Origin: Anabaena sp051781005
GTDB lineage: Bacteria; Cyanobacteriota; Cyanobacteriia; Cyanobacteriales; Nostocaceae
NCBI RefSeq assembly: GCF_051781005.1
Contig: NZ_JBPWOA010000002.1
Span: 496,001 to 560,000 of the forward strand
Reading direction: 5' to 3'
Length of the DNA: 64,000 nt
The notes beneath the pieces are model-generated. The model was not told where the DNA came from. It saw nothing but the letters and a program-made list of their open reading frames with translations, and made no database searches. Every line of letters begins with the position of its first letter. Position 1 is the first letter of the stretch. Shown here in pieces: positions 24,632-34,350 of this stretch. Made by a program: the position numbers and the translations under genes.

Positions 24632-25816
24632 CTACTCTGGTATGGTTAATCCTTGAAGCAATCGCAAAGTTTCTGTTTCTGTTAGCCCCTTGCTTTGTAC
24701 TAGAACCCCAAAGTTACCCATTCCCGTCGGCTCAATAAGTTGGTGTAATGCCTCCCGGCGGTTGAGCATTTGTGATATTGGTTGTTTTTGATAGGAAAGG
24801 GCAGCTATTCTTTCACCTAAACCTAATGCCATCAAAAATAAACCTTGCTGTGTCCAACCAACTTGATTTAAACCGCACCTGTTGCCCCAAGATTCCAAAG
24901 CTGTAAAATCAACATGAGCGGTGATATCTTGTCGCCCAACATTGATGTAAGGGTTATCATGATGACGATGATGGTAGTAGCACTGTAGAGTTCCTTGCGA
25001 TCGCCTGGGGTTATAGTAACGGTTGGCAGGATAGCCATAATCAATAGTTAGCACATACCCTCGCTGCAAGCAGTCTGCCACTATACTCAACCAATCAAGA
25101 GCAGCTAAATTAATTTCACTCCGATAGCCATCTGCATAAATATTGGGATTTAACTCAATCCCCACCAAATCAAAATATGCTGCTAACTGCGGTGTAGATA
25201 ATTCCCCTAAAACCTCAATAAATTTAGGAAAAACAGGCGTATTCTCCCCATCATCCTCAACAGTTACATAAATTTCCCGCAATTCCCCCGCTTCTATAGT
25301 GAACTGATGCACGGGAAAGGCATCGATTAATTCATTAGAAAAAAAGCAGCCTGTAATGGAGTTAGCAGCTATTTCTTCTAAATTGAACCATTGCACAGAG
25401 AACTCCTGTAACCTTTGCTGCTGTTCTTGCCTTAAACTTGGCGACTTTTCCACAATGATGTATTTCAGCGCCGCAAACAAATCTGGATAGTTTAATAGTA
25501 TGTAATTCAGAATATGGGATGCTAAAACACCTTTACCTGCTCCCATTTCTACCAAATGAAAAGGCATCGGTTGCCCTAAAATCTCCCACATTTGGCAAAA
25601 CTGCACAGCCAGTAATTCGCCAAAATCACTCCCTAAACTAGAAGAGGTGAAAAAATCACCACCCCGAAACCCAATTTTGACGGCATCGCTGGCATAGTAG
25701 CCATATTCTGGGTGATATAGCGCCATGTCCATGTATTCTGCAAAGGTAATTCGTTGTTGGGGACTAGTTTTAATGCGTTTAGCTATAGCTGTACACAGTG
25801 CGGGATGAGAATCCAT
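24632..25816 (-). CDS. MidA-like SAM-dependent methyltransferase (COG1565/NDUFAF7 family)
   Basis: This 394-residue class I methyltransferase has the SAM-binding loop VEMGAGKGVLASHIL near residue 90 and family segments FAEYMDMALYHPEYGYY near 23, GGDFFTSSSLG near 50, SNELIDAFPVHQF near 160 and TIDYGYPANRYY near 253. Its mitochondrial relatives methylate an arginine of a complex I subunit; a cyanobacterial homologue could act on NDH-1, but that is not shown. The gene is followed upstream by the symporter gene on the same strand, 32 nt away, so they may be co-transcribed. Confidence 0.88.
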   Translation of the reverse strand: MDSHPALCTAIAKRIKTSPQQRITFAEYMDMALYHPEYGYYASDAVKIGFRGGDFFTSSSLGSDFGELLAVQFCQMWEILGQPMPFHLVEMGAGKGVLASHILNYILLNYPDLFAALKYIIVEKSPSLRQEQQQRLQEFSVQWFNLEEIAANSITGCFFSNELIDAFPVHQFTIEAGELREIYVTVEDDGENTPVFPKFIEVLGELSTPQLAAYFDLVGIELNPNIYADGYRSEINLAALDWLSIVADCLQRGYVLTIDYGYPANRYYNPRRSQGTLQCYYHHRHHDNPYINVGRQDITAHVDFTALESWGNRCGLNQVGWTQQGLFLMALGLGERIAALSYQKQPISQMLNRREALHQLIEPTGMGNFGVLVQSKGLTETETLRLLQGLTIPE

Positions 25817-25848
25817 AGAATTTTTACTGTGAGATTGGGTGTAAAAAG

Positions 25849-27123
25849 TTAAGAGTCGATATTCATAATTAGACGCTTCTTACCATCAAGTAGGCAGCTA
25901 ACAGTCATATCGCCCATGACATTTATAGCAGTGCGACAGCGATCTAAAAACCAATCAACTGTCACCAGCAAGGCTATATATTCAGTAGGCAGACCAACAG
26001 AAGTAAATACAAGAGTCATTGTCACTAAACCAGCTTCTGGTATACCCGCTGCACCAACGGAAGCAAAAATAGCTGTGACGACAACTATCAACTGCTGTGG
26101 TAGAGAAAGATGTAAACCCAATACTTGAGCAATAAATAATGCTGACATTGCTTCATAGAGGGCAGTTCCATCATTATTAAAGTTACTGCCAACTAGCGCC
26201 CCTAGAGAAGCTGAAGATTCCCGTAAACCAATTTTGTGTAGCAACGCCTCAAAAGTGATTGGTGTGGTTGCTGTTGAGGAAGCAGTCGAAAAGGCTGTTA
26301 ACAAAGCTTCTGAACCCCCAGCTAAGAAATTTTTAGGAGTTACCCAAGAACCAAATTTCACCCGCAGTAAGTAATAAGAGGCTTGCAAACTCAAAGCCAA
26401 TAGCACGGCAATAATGAATGCACCCAGAGATTTAAACGGCGCAAATCCTTGGAGAGCAACGGTTTTGGCAACTATACCAAAGACCGCTAATGGCACTAAA
26501 GCAATAATCCAGTGCAGAATGCGGATCACAGCCTCAAATAATATTGTAATTACTCCCTCTATTGCTTGGTAATATGTTTTGCCTTCCTCTATTTGCTGTG
26601 CTTTCAAGGCACGTATAACTATACCAAAAGCTAAAGAAATAAAAATTAGTTGAATGACATTGTTCTCAACCAGTGGTTTAAGAATAGAATCTGGGATAAT
26701 GTCCTGAACTAATCCCCAAGGATCAAGGGTTTTCCCAGCTGCTTCTGTACCAGATGGAGGAGAAATGCGACCCCATGAACCTGGTTGCAGAATGTTAGCG
26801 ACTAGAAGACCAATGACAATAGCGACAGTTGTATTGGTCAGTAACAGCACTGTCAGACGACGACCGGATCTACCTGGGATATCAGCAGTGAGAAAGGCAT
26901 GGAGTACGGCTAACATAATTAGTGGTGTTGCTAAAGCCCGCAGTGCCTTGAGTATTAAGTTACAGGGAATTGCTAAGTTACTGATGAGGGCAGTATTAGT
27001 TACTGCTTGAGTACTTAGTAAATTTCCTATAAGTATTGCCAAGATAATTGCAAGAGCAATCTGCAATGCTAATGGAATGCGCTTCCACGCAGAAAGGTGT
27101 TTTTTCTGTACTATTTGACCCAT
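25849..27123 (-). CDS. Dicarboxylate/amino acid:cation symporter (DAACS family)
   Basis: This protein has 424 residues from MGQIVQKKH, with eight membrane segments and two re-entrant loops. The serine-rich loop TAFSTASSTATTPITFE near 290 and the NNDGTALYEA motif near 335 are transport-site hallmarks of the GltP/GltT/DctA group. An in-frame ATG at 27249 would add 42 polar residues that look unlike the family, so I prefer 27123, though neither has a good ribosome binding site. It imports glutamate, aspartate or C4-dicarboxylates with sodium or protons. The MidA-like gene lies 32 nt downstream. Confidence 0.88.
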   Translation of the reverse strand: MGQIVQKKHLSAWKRIPLALQIALAIILAILIGNLLSTQAVTNTALISNLAIPCNLILKALRALATPLIMLAVLHAFLTADIPGRSGRRLTVLLLTNTTVAIVIGLLVANILQPGSWGRISPPSGTEAAGKTLDPWGLVQDIIPDSILKPLVENNVIQLIFISLAFGIVIRALKAQQIEEGKTYYQAIEGVITILFEAVIRILHWIIALVPLAVFGIVAKTVALQGFAPFKSLGAFIIAVLLALSLQASYYLLRVKFGSWVTPKNFLAGGSEALLTAFSTASSTATTPITFEALLHKIGLRESSASLGALVGSNFNNDGTALYEAMSALFIAQVLGLHLSLPQQLIVVVTAIFASVGAAGIPEAGLVTMTLVFTSVGLPTEYIALLVTVDWFLDRCRTAINVMGDMTVSCLLDGKKRLIMNIDS

Positions 27124-27541
27124 GCTTGGTTGCCCGCAAATAAAGTTTTTGGATTTGACAAACGTGTTTTTACGCACTTCTCCATTTATTTCTCTGTTCA
27201 AATCCCAGAATTTATCTGATGGTTTACAAATGTTTACTATCAACCCCAACCTTTAATTTTTTATTTACATGGGTTGTCAGTACTGAGGCAGAATTTCTTA
27301 CACATTTTTGAAACGCATGAAATCGCTGTATTTCTCCACTGTTGCCTATTCCCTTGCTCAATTATGCAATTTATTTTGCACGATTACTTGCATGGCTTGC
27401 AGCATTGATTTCATTGCAAATTTACTAGGGTATGGTGTATCATTTGATGGCGAAGTTAGTAAAAAGCATTTGTCTAAATTGTAATCAACTCATCAAAGAT
27501 ACAAATAAATATACTTACCCAAGCAAAAACTGACTAATTTT

Positions 27542-29083
27542 ATGTTATTTAACTCTTCAATATTTATTTTCTTATTTCTGCCTATCACACTCTTGATTTT
27601 TGCAGGTTTCAGTAGACTAAAATGGCATACAATTTCCAAGGCTTGGTTAGTCCTAACATCATTAGTATTTTATGGATATTGGAATGTAGCCTACTTAAAA
27701 CTGATTATTCTTTCCATGCTTTTTAATTATGCAATAGGTATTTTAATAGGTAGGCAACATCAGACTAATCCAGAAATTTCAGGACAATCATGGAAATCTC
27801 CAGCATTGCTGTTATTAGGTATATCTGTAAACTTATTAGGATTAGGATACTACAAATATTCAAACTTTATTCTTGACAATATAAATGCTTTAATGGGAAC
27901 AGAGTTTAGTTTAGGAAATATATTACTGCCCTTAGCTATATCATTCTTTACTTTCCAGCAAATTGCATATTTAGTTGACTCATATCGTGGTAATACACAA
28001 AATTATAATTTATTAGATTATTCATTATTTGTTATATTCTTTCCTCAACTAATTGCTGGACCTATTGTTCATCATGGTGATATTGTTCCTCAGTTTACCG
28101 AGAAAAAAGTTGATAAATTTAATTGGGAGAATATGTCGATTGGGATAACAATTTTTGCATTAGGTTTATTTAAAAAAGTCATTTTCGCAGATACTATATC
28201 AGCTTATTCAACACCAGTATTTAATGCTGCTGAAGTTGGAACTATACTTTCATTTTATGAAGCTTGGTGTGGATTATTAGCTTATACATTGCAATTATAC
28301 TTTGATTTTTCTGGATATTCTGATATGGCAATTGGTATTTCTAGAATGTTTGGAATTATCTTGCCTATTAACTTTAATTCTCCATATAAAGCCGATAGTA
28401 TTATTGATTTTTGGAGACGTTGGCATATTACTTTATCTAACTTTCTGAGAGATTATCTCTATATCCCTCTAGGTGGAAATCGTAAGGGAAACTTGAGAAG
28501 ATATCTTAACCTCATGATGACAATGTTGCTGGGAGGTTTATGGCATGGTGCGAACTGGACGTTTGTCATCTGGGGAGGTCTACATGGATTTTATCTAGTC
28601 ATTAATAATATCTACATTTCGAGTACAAAATCATTGGTGACACGAGAAAATCAACAAGATAATATAGTATCTAAATTATTTAATCGCAGCATTACTTTTT
28701 TAGCTGTAATTGTTTCCTGGATATTTTTCCGTTCAGAGTCCATAAATGGATCAATGAGTATTGTGAAATCAATGTTAGGATTAAATGGTATTTCTCTAAA
28801 ACTTTCATTTAGCAATATATCTCCTAATAATTTGATAGATTTATCTGGAATTATCTGGTTAATATTATTACTAATAATAGTCTGGTTTAGTCCCAACACT
28901 CAGCAAATCATGTCAAAATATAAACCTACTTTAAATATGGATAAATTTCCTCAAAATATTAGTTCCATATTATCATGGCAACCTAATTTATTGTGGGCTA
29001 TTAACTTAGGATTAATATTGTTTATGTCTCTATCAAAAGTTTTAGAAGCTAATCAATCTGAGTTTTTGTATTTTCAATTTTAA
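27542..29083 (+). CDS. MBOAT family O-acyltransferase (AlgI/DltB-like)
   Basis: This 513-residue polytopic membrane protein has the MBOAT signatures YFDFSGYSDMAIG near 258, the FWRRWHITLSNFLRDYLYIPLGG segment near 295, and the catalytic-His region GGLWHGANWTFVIWGG near 330. It moves acyl, commonly acetyl, groups across the membrane to a polysaccharide, as AlgI does for alginate. The next gene, 8 nt downstream, encodes an SGNH-like partner, so the pair probably acetylates an extracellular polysaccharide, perhaps sheath or heterocyst envelope. The target is not evident. Confidence 0.9.
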   Translation: MLFNSSIFIFLFLPITLLIFAGFSRLKWHTISKAWLVLTSLVFYGYWNVAYLKLIILSMLFNYAIGILIGRQHQTNPEISGQSWKSPALLLLGISVNLLGLGYYKYSNFILDNINALMGTEFSLGNILLPLAISFFTFQQIAYLVDSYRGNTQNYNLLDYSLFVIFFPQLIAGPIVHHGDIVPQFTEKKVDKFNWENMSIGITIFALGLFKKVIFADTISAYSTPVFNAAEVGTILSFYEAWCGLLAYTLQLYFDFSGYSDMAIGISRMFGIILPINFNSPYKADSIIDFWRRWHITLSNFLRDYLYIPLGGNRKGNLRRYLNLMMTMLLGGLWHGANWTFVIWGGLHGFYLVINNIYISSTKSLVTRENQQDNIVSKLFNRSITFLAVIVSWIFFRSESINGSMSIVKSMLGLNGISLKLSFSNISPNNLIDLSGIIWLILLLIIVWFSPNTQQIMSKYKPTLNMDKFPQNISSILSWQPNLLWAINLGLILFMSLSKVLEANQSEFLYFQF

Positions 29084-29091
29084 TAGTTTTT

Positions 29092-30090
29092 ATGTATCAA
29101 CCAAAATTCAAATCATACATCTTGATTTTATTTTCTTGTTTATTGCTAGGTTTATCTATTCACATAGTCGCTGGGTTTTATTTAATTGGTAGAAATATTG
29201 TTGATGCAGAAAATTGGATTGCAGTTGCACAGAAGCATAAAAAGAATAAGGCTTTATCAATTTCTGAGCAGAAACTAATTATAGTGAGTGGTAGTAATTC
29301 ACTTTTTGGTATCAGTGCTGAAAAAATTTCTCAATCAACAGGAATACCTACTGTAAATTTAGCAATTCATGCAGGACTAGGGGTTGAATATATTCTCAAT
29401 GATGTAAAAAAAATCCTTAATAAAGGAGATATTGTCTTATTACCTTTGGAATATAATTTTTATGTGGATAAAAAACAAATAACAAGAATGTATCTTAAAC
29501 ACATTCTATCAAATGATACTGAATATTTCTGGAATAATCTCAATCATTTTCAACAAATCCAACATTTACTACAATTATCAAATTCAGATATATTCAACAG
29601 TTTTTTAAGTAAAAATAGTAAGCAAGAAATTTGGGCTAATTTAAAAACTAGGGCATCACAGAAAAAGTGTTACTCAGGATTTCTATTGAATGATTATGGA
29701 GATGAATTATGTAATGTTAATGTCAAACCATTAAAAGAATTGAGTAATAAATTTGACTTACCTACAGATGATAAATATCAAATTGATCAAACGGGAAGTG
29801 TGAGAAATTTTATTAATTGGTGTAAAGATAGACAAATTAAGGTATTACCCTTGTATCCAGTTATGCTAGAAGATGATAAATTTTATCAATCAAAATATAG
29901 ATTATTTTTCCAAAAAATTCAAGATTTTTATGAGAAAAATGGAGTTTCTATACTAGGAGATCCATATCAAGCTGCCTTATCACATCATCTCATGTTTAAT
30001 ACTACTTATCATCCTAATGATGAAGGTAGAGATGTCAGAACTCAACAAGTTTTATCCCTGATTAAGCCTTATATTGAGAAATCCAAGTAA
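29092..30090 (+). CDS. SGNH-hydrolase-like membrane-anchored partner of MBOAT protein
   Basis: This 332-residue protein has an N-terminal membrane anchor (residues 8-30) followed by an extracytoplasmic SGNH-like domain: IIVSGSNSLFGIS near 63 provides the Ser nucleophile block, VNLAIHAGLG near 90 the Gly block, DIVLLPLEYNFY near 116 the Asn/Glu block, and TYHPNDEGRDVRT near the end the Asp-His pair in relaxed form. It should be the soluble transferase to which the MBOAT protein passes the acyl group, similar to AlgX/AlgJ or DltD. It follows the MBOAT gene with 8 nt spacing. Confidence 0.75.
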   Translation: MYQPKFKSYILILFSCLLLGLSIHIVAGFYLIGRNIVDAENWIAVAQKHKKNKALSISEQKLIIVSGSNSLFGISAEKISQSTGIPTVNLAIHAGLGVEYILNDVKKILNKGDIVLLPLEYNFYVDKKQITRMYLKHILSNDTEYFWNNLNHFQQIQHLLQLSNSDIFNSFLSKNSKQEIWANLKTRASQKKCYSGFLLNDYGDELCNVNVKPLKELSNKFDLPTDDKYQIDQTGSVRNFINWCKDRQIKVLPLYPVMLEDDKFYQSKYRLFFQKIQDFYEKNGVSILGDPYQAALSHHLMFNTTYHPNDEGRDVRTQQVLSLIKPYIEKSK

Positions 30091-30410
30091 ACTAGCCACA
30101 CTGACTTGGAGTACCAAGTACAGTGATGGTACAAGAGACTTCCAAATAAAAAAACACTCAACCACCTAACGTAAAAAATCTCTCAAACTCTTATTCCTCT
30201 GTGTCCTCTGCGCCTCTGCGGTATGGCTAACGCCACGCTCCGCGAACGTTAATCTGGATAATTTATTTCTTGGAAGTCCCCAAGCTCTCGGATTTATCCG
30301 TGAAATCAATCCAAAATCTAAAGTCTAAAATCCAAAATTGCCTGACAGTTAAAGTTTAAAATTCCATTGAAGTTTTCACCCAATCAATTCTTTGTCGGCT
30401 ATTCCCTAAT
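30091..30410. other. Intergenic region made largely of a MITE-like element
   Basis: No gene is visible. Most of it is the element at 30137-30278; the remainder is AT-rich with short repeats (AATCTAAAGTCTAAAATCC). Confidence 0.5.
30137..30278. mobile_element. MITE-like element with GACTTCCAA ends
   Basis: The left end GACTTCCAAATAAA and right end TTATTTCTTGGAAGTC are inverted repeats with a small gap. The interior holds CTCTGTGTCCTCTGCGCCTC and a GC-rich palindrome. A 20-bp identical left end occurs at 44345-44365. Confidence 0.65.
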
Positions 30411-30998
30411 TTAAATTTCGTAATACCAAATATCCTCTTGTCGCACGATAATTCGATGCAGAGAAAGTCTATCAATCAATCCCTCTTGTTCCAATTGTCC
30501 TAGTATACGAGTGATAGTCACGCGAGTAGAACTGATTAGTGCTGCTAAATCTTCATGGGTTAGACGCATATCAATTAAACGCCCTTGTTCTACTTGTGAG
30601 CCAAATTTTTTTGATAACCACGCTAATAGTTGAATCAGCATAGCCTCTACTTTTTTATGGCTACGAATCACCATTAATTCTTCCGCTTGTTGGATGTGGT
30701 AAAGCAAAATTGGTGTAAGTTGATGCCAATCATCCACAGGTAAAGCAGTCGCTTCTACAGTGGTTAAACATTCCATCCGATAGGGCTTCATGGTCGATAG
30801 AAGTTCACCAATTACATCTCCTGGCCCCCATAATCCCAACGCTACTGTTGTACCGTCTTCTAGATAAGTGTATGTCATCACAAAGCCGCTTTCTATTTGC
30901 CACAGAGCATTTTTTTGAATCGGCAATAGCGATCGCCTGATGAAATGCTTTTGAGTATTGTTAGTAGATGATTGAGTAAGACCTGTGTATAATGACAT
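30411..30998 (-). CDS. Crp/Fnr family transcription regulator
   Basis: This protein has 195 residues from MSLYTGLTQSS, with an effector-binding beta-roll (LWQIESGFVMTYTYLEDGTTVALGLWGPGDVIGE; the last part is the phosphate-cassette-like GD.IGE) followed by a dimer helix and a winged helix-turn-helix with recognition segment LTHEDLAALISSTRVTITRIL. The cAMP-binding Arg-Ser pair is not evident, so another ligand or none is likely. The frame extends to 31097, but the added residues are not Crp-like. It is divergent from an Rrf2 gene and cysK, and may regulate sulfur metabolism. Confidence 0.88.
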   Translation of the reverse strand: MSLYTGLTQSSTNNTQKHFIRRSLLPIQKNALWQIESGFVMTYTYLEDGTTVALGLWGPGDVIGELLSTMKPYRMECLTTVEATALPVDDWHQLTPILLYHIQQAEELMVIRSHKKVEAMLIQLLAWLSKKFGSQVEQGRLIDMRLTHEDLAALISSTRVTITRILGQLEQEGLIDRLSLHRIIVRQEDIWYYEI

Positions 30999-31242
30999 CA
31001 GCGTGTATATTACTAATTTCCGATGTACTAACCGTAGTATACATGATTCTCGATCTAAAAGCATTGCTCTTGCCAGATAAATTGGGATAATTCCCACGAA
31101 ATATTAAGCAATTTTGAGAATCTTGTACATAATCACCCCAAATCCGATAGAGTTATGGTATTTTACTAATTGTAAGTGTGGCACTATCACATCTGACACC
31201 TAAAAGCAAAATAATTTCGGTCAAAAACCGATAACCCTATCA

Positions 31243-31725
31243 ATGTACAGTAGTATTCTGAACACAGATTTGAATAGTCAAAACTACGCTCTTCTGGATC
31301 TTTCTGCGAAAGTGGAATACGCGCTCCTAGCACTGTTAGAACTGGCCAGCCATCACGATAAAAAAGTTCCTTTGACTATGAACGAGATTGCGGCCAAGCA
31401 ACCCATACCGGAACGCTATCTCGAACAAATTCTCACTCAACTGCGGCGTGCGGGTTTGGTACAGAGTCAACGTGGCTCCAAAGGAGGTTTTTTGTTAATG
31501 CGTGAGCCTTGGCAAATTACTTTGCTAGAAATTGTCACCTTGGTAGAAGGTGAACGGAAAGAGAAAGAAAGTCCTGAGACTCCGACGATAGAAAAAACTT
31601 TGGTTCTAGAAATCTGGGAGCAAGCTAACGCGGCTTCAATTGAGGTTTTGCGTAGCTATACACTCCAAGATTTACGCCAGGAAACAGAGACTCGCGCCCA
31701 AAATAATCCCATGTATTACATTTAG
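31243..31725 (+). CDS. Rrf2 family transcription regulator
   Basis: This 160-residue winged-helix protein has the Rrf2 core KVEYALLALLELA near residue 24, MNEIAAKQPIPERYLEQILTQLRRAGLV near 46 and SQRGSKGGFLLMREP near 75. It lacks the three-cysteine cluster-binding loop of IscR, so it is not an obvious iron-sulfur sensor. It ends 18 nt before cysK on the same strand, an arrangement like CymR, the Rrf2-type cysteine regulator that senses sulfur status with CysK in firmicutes. Regulation of cysK is likely but not shown. Confidence 0.9.
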   Translation: MYSSILNTDLNSQNYALLDLSAKVEYALLALLELASHHDKKVPLTMNEIAAKQPIPERYLEQILTQLRRAGLVQSQRGSKGGFLLMREPWQITLLEIVTLVEGERKEKESPETPTIEKTLVLEIWEQANAASIEVLRSYTLQDLRQETETRAQNNPMYYI

Positions 31726-31743
31726 TCATCAAGAGGTAAGGCC

Positions 31744-32706
31744 ATGCGTATAGCGAAAAATATCACTGAGTTAGTGGGTAAAACGCCCTTAGTACAATTA
31801 AACAAGATTCCCCAAAGTTCAGGAGCATTGGCGAGGATTGTTGTCAAACTAGAAAGTATGAATCCTGCGGCTTCTGTTAAAGACAGAATTGGCGTGAGCA
31901 TGATTCAAGCCGCAGAAGAACAAGGCTTAATTATTCCTGGTAAAACTACTTTAGTTGAACCAACTTCTGGAAATACAGGAATTGCTTTAGCGATGGTTGC
32001 AGCCGCTAAAGGCTACCGTCTGATTTTAACGATGCCAGATACAATGAGCCAAGAACGGCGATTAATGCTCAAGGCGTATGGGGCGAAATTAGAGTTAACA
32101 CCAGGGGTAGAGGGAATGCGGGGAGCGATCGCACGAGCTACAGAAATCGTCGCCATCACCCCCAATTCCTATATGTTGCAACAATTCAGCAATCCGGCCA
32201 ACCCAGAAATTCACGCTCGTACCACCGCCGAAGAAATTTGGGATGATACAGATGGAGAAGTTGACATCCTCGTGTCAGGAGTAGGAACTGGAGGAACAAT
32301 TACGGGTGTATCCGAAGTAATCAAACAACGCAAACCCAGCTTTCAAGCAGTAGCAGTTGAACCCTCAACCAGTCCAGTATTAGCAGGAGGAAAAGCAGGC
32401 CCACACAAGATTCAGGGGATAGGCCCTGGTTTTGTTCCCGCTATCTATCGAACAGAACTCGTTGATGAAATTATTCAAGTCTCAGATGATCAAGCGATTA
32501 TCTACAGTCGTCGGTTAGCAAAAGAAGAAGGACTGCTATCAGGAATTTCTGCTGGTGCGGCTTTATATGCAGCACTGGAACTGGCCAAGCGTCCAGAAAA
32601 TGCCAATAAATTGATAGTTATGGTGCAGCCTAGCTTTGGTGAACGCTACCTCAGCACTTCATTATTTAAAGATGCTGATGAGAATGAATGGTTAATTAAG
32701 GTTTGA
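31744..32706 (+). CDS. cysK: Cysteine synthase A (O-acetylserine sulfhydrylase)
   Basis: This 320-residue PLP enzyme makes cysteine from O-acetylserine and sulfide. The PLP Lys lies in AASVKDRIG near 42, substrate loop PTSGNTGIA near 74, phosphate loop SGVGTGGTITG near 176 and C-terminal Ser region GISAGAALYA near 265. Length is normal. AGAGGTAAGGCC precedes the ATG. It probably forms an operon with the Rrf2 gene, and its 3' end overlaps the convergent CadD gene by 11 nt. Confidence 0.95.
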   Translation: MRIAKNITELVGKTPLVQLNKIPQSSGALARIVVKLESMNPAASVKDRIGVSMIQAAEEQGLIIPGKTTLVEPTSGNTGIALAMVAAAKGYRLILTMPDTMSQERRLMLKAYGAKLELTPGVEGMRGAIARATEIVAITPNSYMLQQFSNPANPEIHARTTAEEIWDDTDGEVDILVSGVGTGGTITGVSEVIKQRKPSFQAVAVEPSTSPVLAGGKAGPHKIQGIGPGFVPAIYRTELVDEIIQVSDDQAIIYSRRLAKEEGLLSGISAGAALYAALELAKRPENANKLIVMVQPSFGERYLSTSLFKDADENEWLIKV

Positions 32707-33439
32707 AACTTTCATCATTAGTGATAGGAACAATTGCTTCCTCATCTCCTGCATTTTGATTACTATCATCTTTTTTCAGCAAAATCAACAAACAAATACA
32801 ACTACCAAGGAGTTTTAGCGGACTTAAAGCTTTACTTTTCCACACAATCACAGCCCCTAAACCCATCAGCACAAACGGCACAAGATAATTACCATAGTTG
32901 GTAACAAAATAAGCTACTTTTTTCTGATGGGTTAATTGATATGCTACATAACACCAAACTCCTAAAAGGAGAAAAAATAAACCGATAATTATTACAAAAC
33001 TCTCTAATGGAGTGCTAGAAAATAACGGTATATAAATGCTAATATTATCACTACCGTTAGCCACAGTTATCGCTGCCACAGTGTAAATTTGTGGTGTTAA
33101 GAAATAATTATTTATTGATGTAGTAGGTGGTGTTATCTCCCCTGGAACATCAGCTAATTGTTCCCTTTCTCTATTCACTAAGCTACTGATACCAATAGCG
33201 ATAGGAATTAAGCCTAGTAAACCAATCCATGCTGGAGGCAGAATCAGTCCCCCAAAGAAACCAGGTAAACTGAAGATGACGAGAATAGTAAAACCTAAAT
33301 ATTGACCCATAACAATTTGCCAAGGGCGAAAATTCTCATTTACTTGAGAAAAAAACACCAATAAAATCACAATATCATCAATATTAGTAGCGCTAAAGGC
33401 AACTACTCCTGTGAGTATTGGAGTAATAATATTGCTCAT
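32696..33439 (-). CDS. CadD-family transporter, paralogue 1
   Basis: This 247-residue CadD (PF03596) protein has about five or six membrane helices. Two family motifs are clear: ATNIDDIVILLVFFSQ near residue 17 and ANGSDNISIYIPLF near 120. Related proteins confer cadmium resistance in Gram-positive bacteria; in cyanobacteria the substrate is unknown. It overlaps the cysK end convergently. Two more copies follow at 34351 and 40158. The C-terminus is longer than in the other two, with a polar tail. Confidence 0.9.
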   Translation of the reverse strand: MSNIITPILTGVVAFSATNIDDIVILLVFFSQVNENFRPWQIVMGQYLGFTILVIFSLPGFFGGLILPPAWIGLLGLIPIAIGISSLVNREREQLADVPGEITPPTTSINNYFLTPQIYTVAAITVANGSDNISIYIPLFSSTPLESFVIIIGLFFLLLGVWCYVAYQLTHQKKVAYFVTNYGNYLVPFVLMGLGAVIVWKSKALSPLKLLGSCICLLILLKKDDSNQNAGDEEAIVPITNDESFKP

Positions 33440-33577
33440 TTACATATCCCTTGATTTCGCAGATAAAGATTTTACAACCATTTTCAGATCAAGGACTTCT
33501 AATTTTTAAAATCTAAAATTTGTAGTGCGTTATGAACGCATCGTTAATACTGGATAAGAATGGTATCGTACTTTTGG

Positions 33578-34204
33578 CTAACACTCCATAGGTCTAGCTT
33601 TATTCACAATAATTCCATATTCTTTAAAAGATTTTAGAGGAATATCAGGAAGATTAATCAGCAGATCATCCCATGTATTGTAAGCTTCTAAAGCTTCTAC
33701 TACTAGTTCAAGTGGTTCAGCAAAAATGTTTTGAAAGTCGGCTTCTTCGGGAAATTGAATTTTAAAAGCTAATTGCTCTTTTGGGGGAATAAATTGAGCA
33801 TTAACACCTTGACGATTTCCTCTAGCATCAACACGATACCAACCTATTTCCGGTAAATATATTGCATTGAATCCATGCAAGCTATAAGGTTCACCATTAT
33901 CATTAATGCTCAATCTCTGATAGCAAAAACCTGATGGAATTCCATTAGCTCTAAGCAGTGCTGCTAATAAATGACTTTTCGCATAGCAATAACCTGTTTT
34001 GTATTGAAGTACATCTGAAGCTTTACAGGTAACAGGGTTCATTTGATAGTCGTAGCTATGACGAATTTCATCCCGTACCCATTCAAAACAAGCCTGAGCA
34101 GTTTCCTCATAAGTTTGATATTTTGAGCCAATTTTTTGCGCCAGTTCCATAACTAAAGGATGCTGTAAATCAATAATTTCACTAGATTGCAAATATTCTT
34201 CCAT
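33578..34204 (-). CDS. Transglutaminase-like cysteine peptidase
   Basis: This 208-residue protein has the transglutaminase-core triad: Cys in YKTGYCYAKSHLLA near residue 72, His in SLHGFNAIY near 111 and Asp in WYRVDARGNR near 126. It has no signal peptide. Members are proteases or amidases, often acting on peptides or glutamine side chains. It is divergent from CadD paralogue 2 and shares a 146-bp promoter region with it; a functional link is unproven. Confidence 0.88.
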   Translation of the reverse strand: MEEYLQSSEIIDLQHPLVMELAQKIGSKYQTYEETAQACFEWVRDEIRHSYDYQMNPVTCKASDVLQYKTGYCYAKSHLLAALLRANGIPSGFCYQRLSINDNGEPYSLHGFNAIYLPEIGWYRVDARGNRQGVNAQFIPPKEQLAFKIQFPEEADFQNIFAEPLELVVEALEAYNTWDDLLINLPDIPLKSFKEYGIIVNKARPMEC

Positions 34205-34350
34205 ATGTCAATTTTTTTCAAATCAATAGTATTTAGAATACATAGATTTTGAGCATTTAGTGTAATAGTCAGTTAAAAAATATATTTTTATATGCAATGA
34301 AAGAATTAAAATTTGGTATGTTAATAAATTGTAGATTATAAATTTTTACC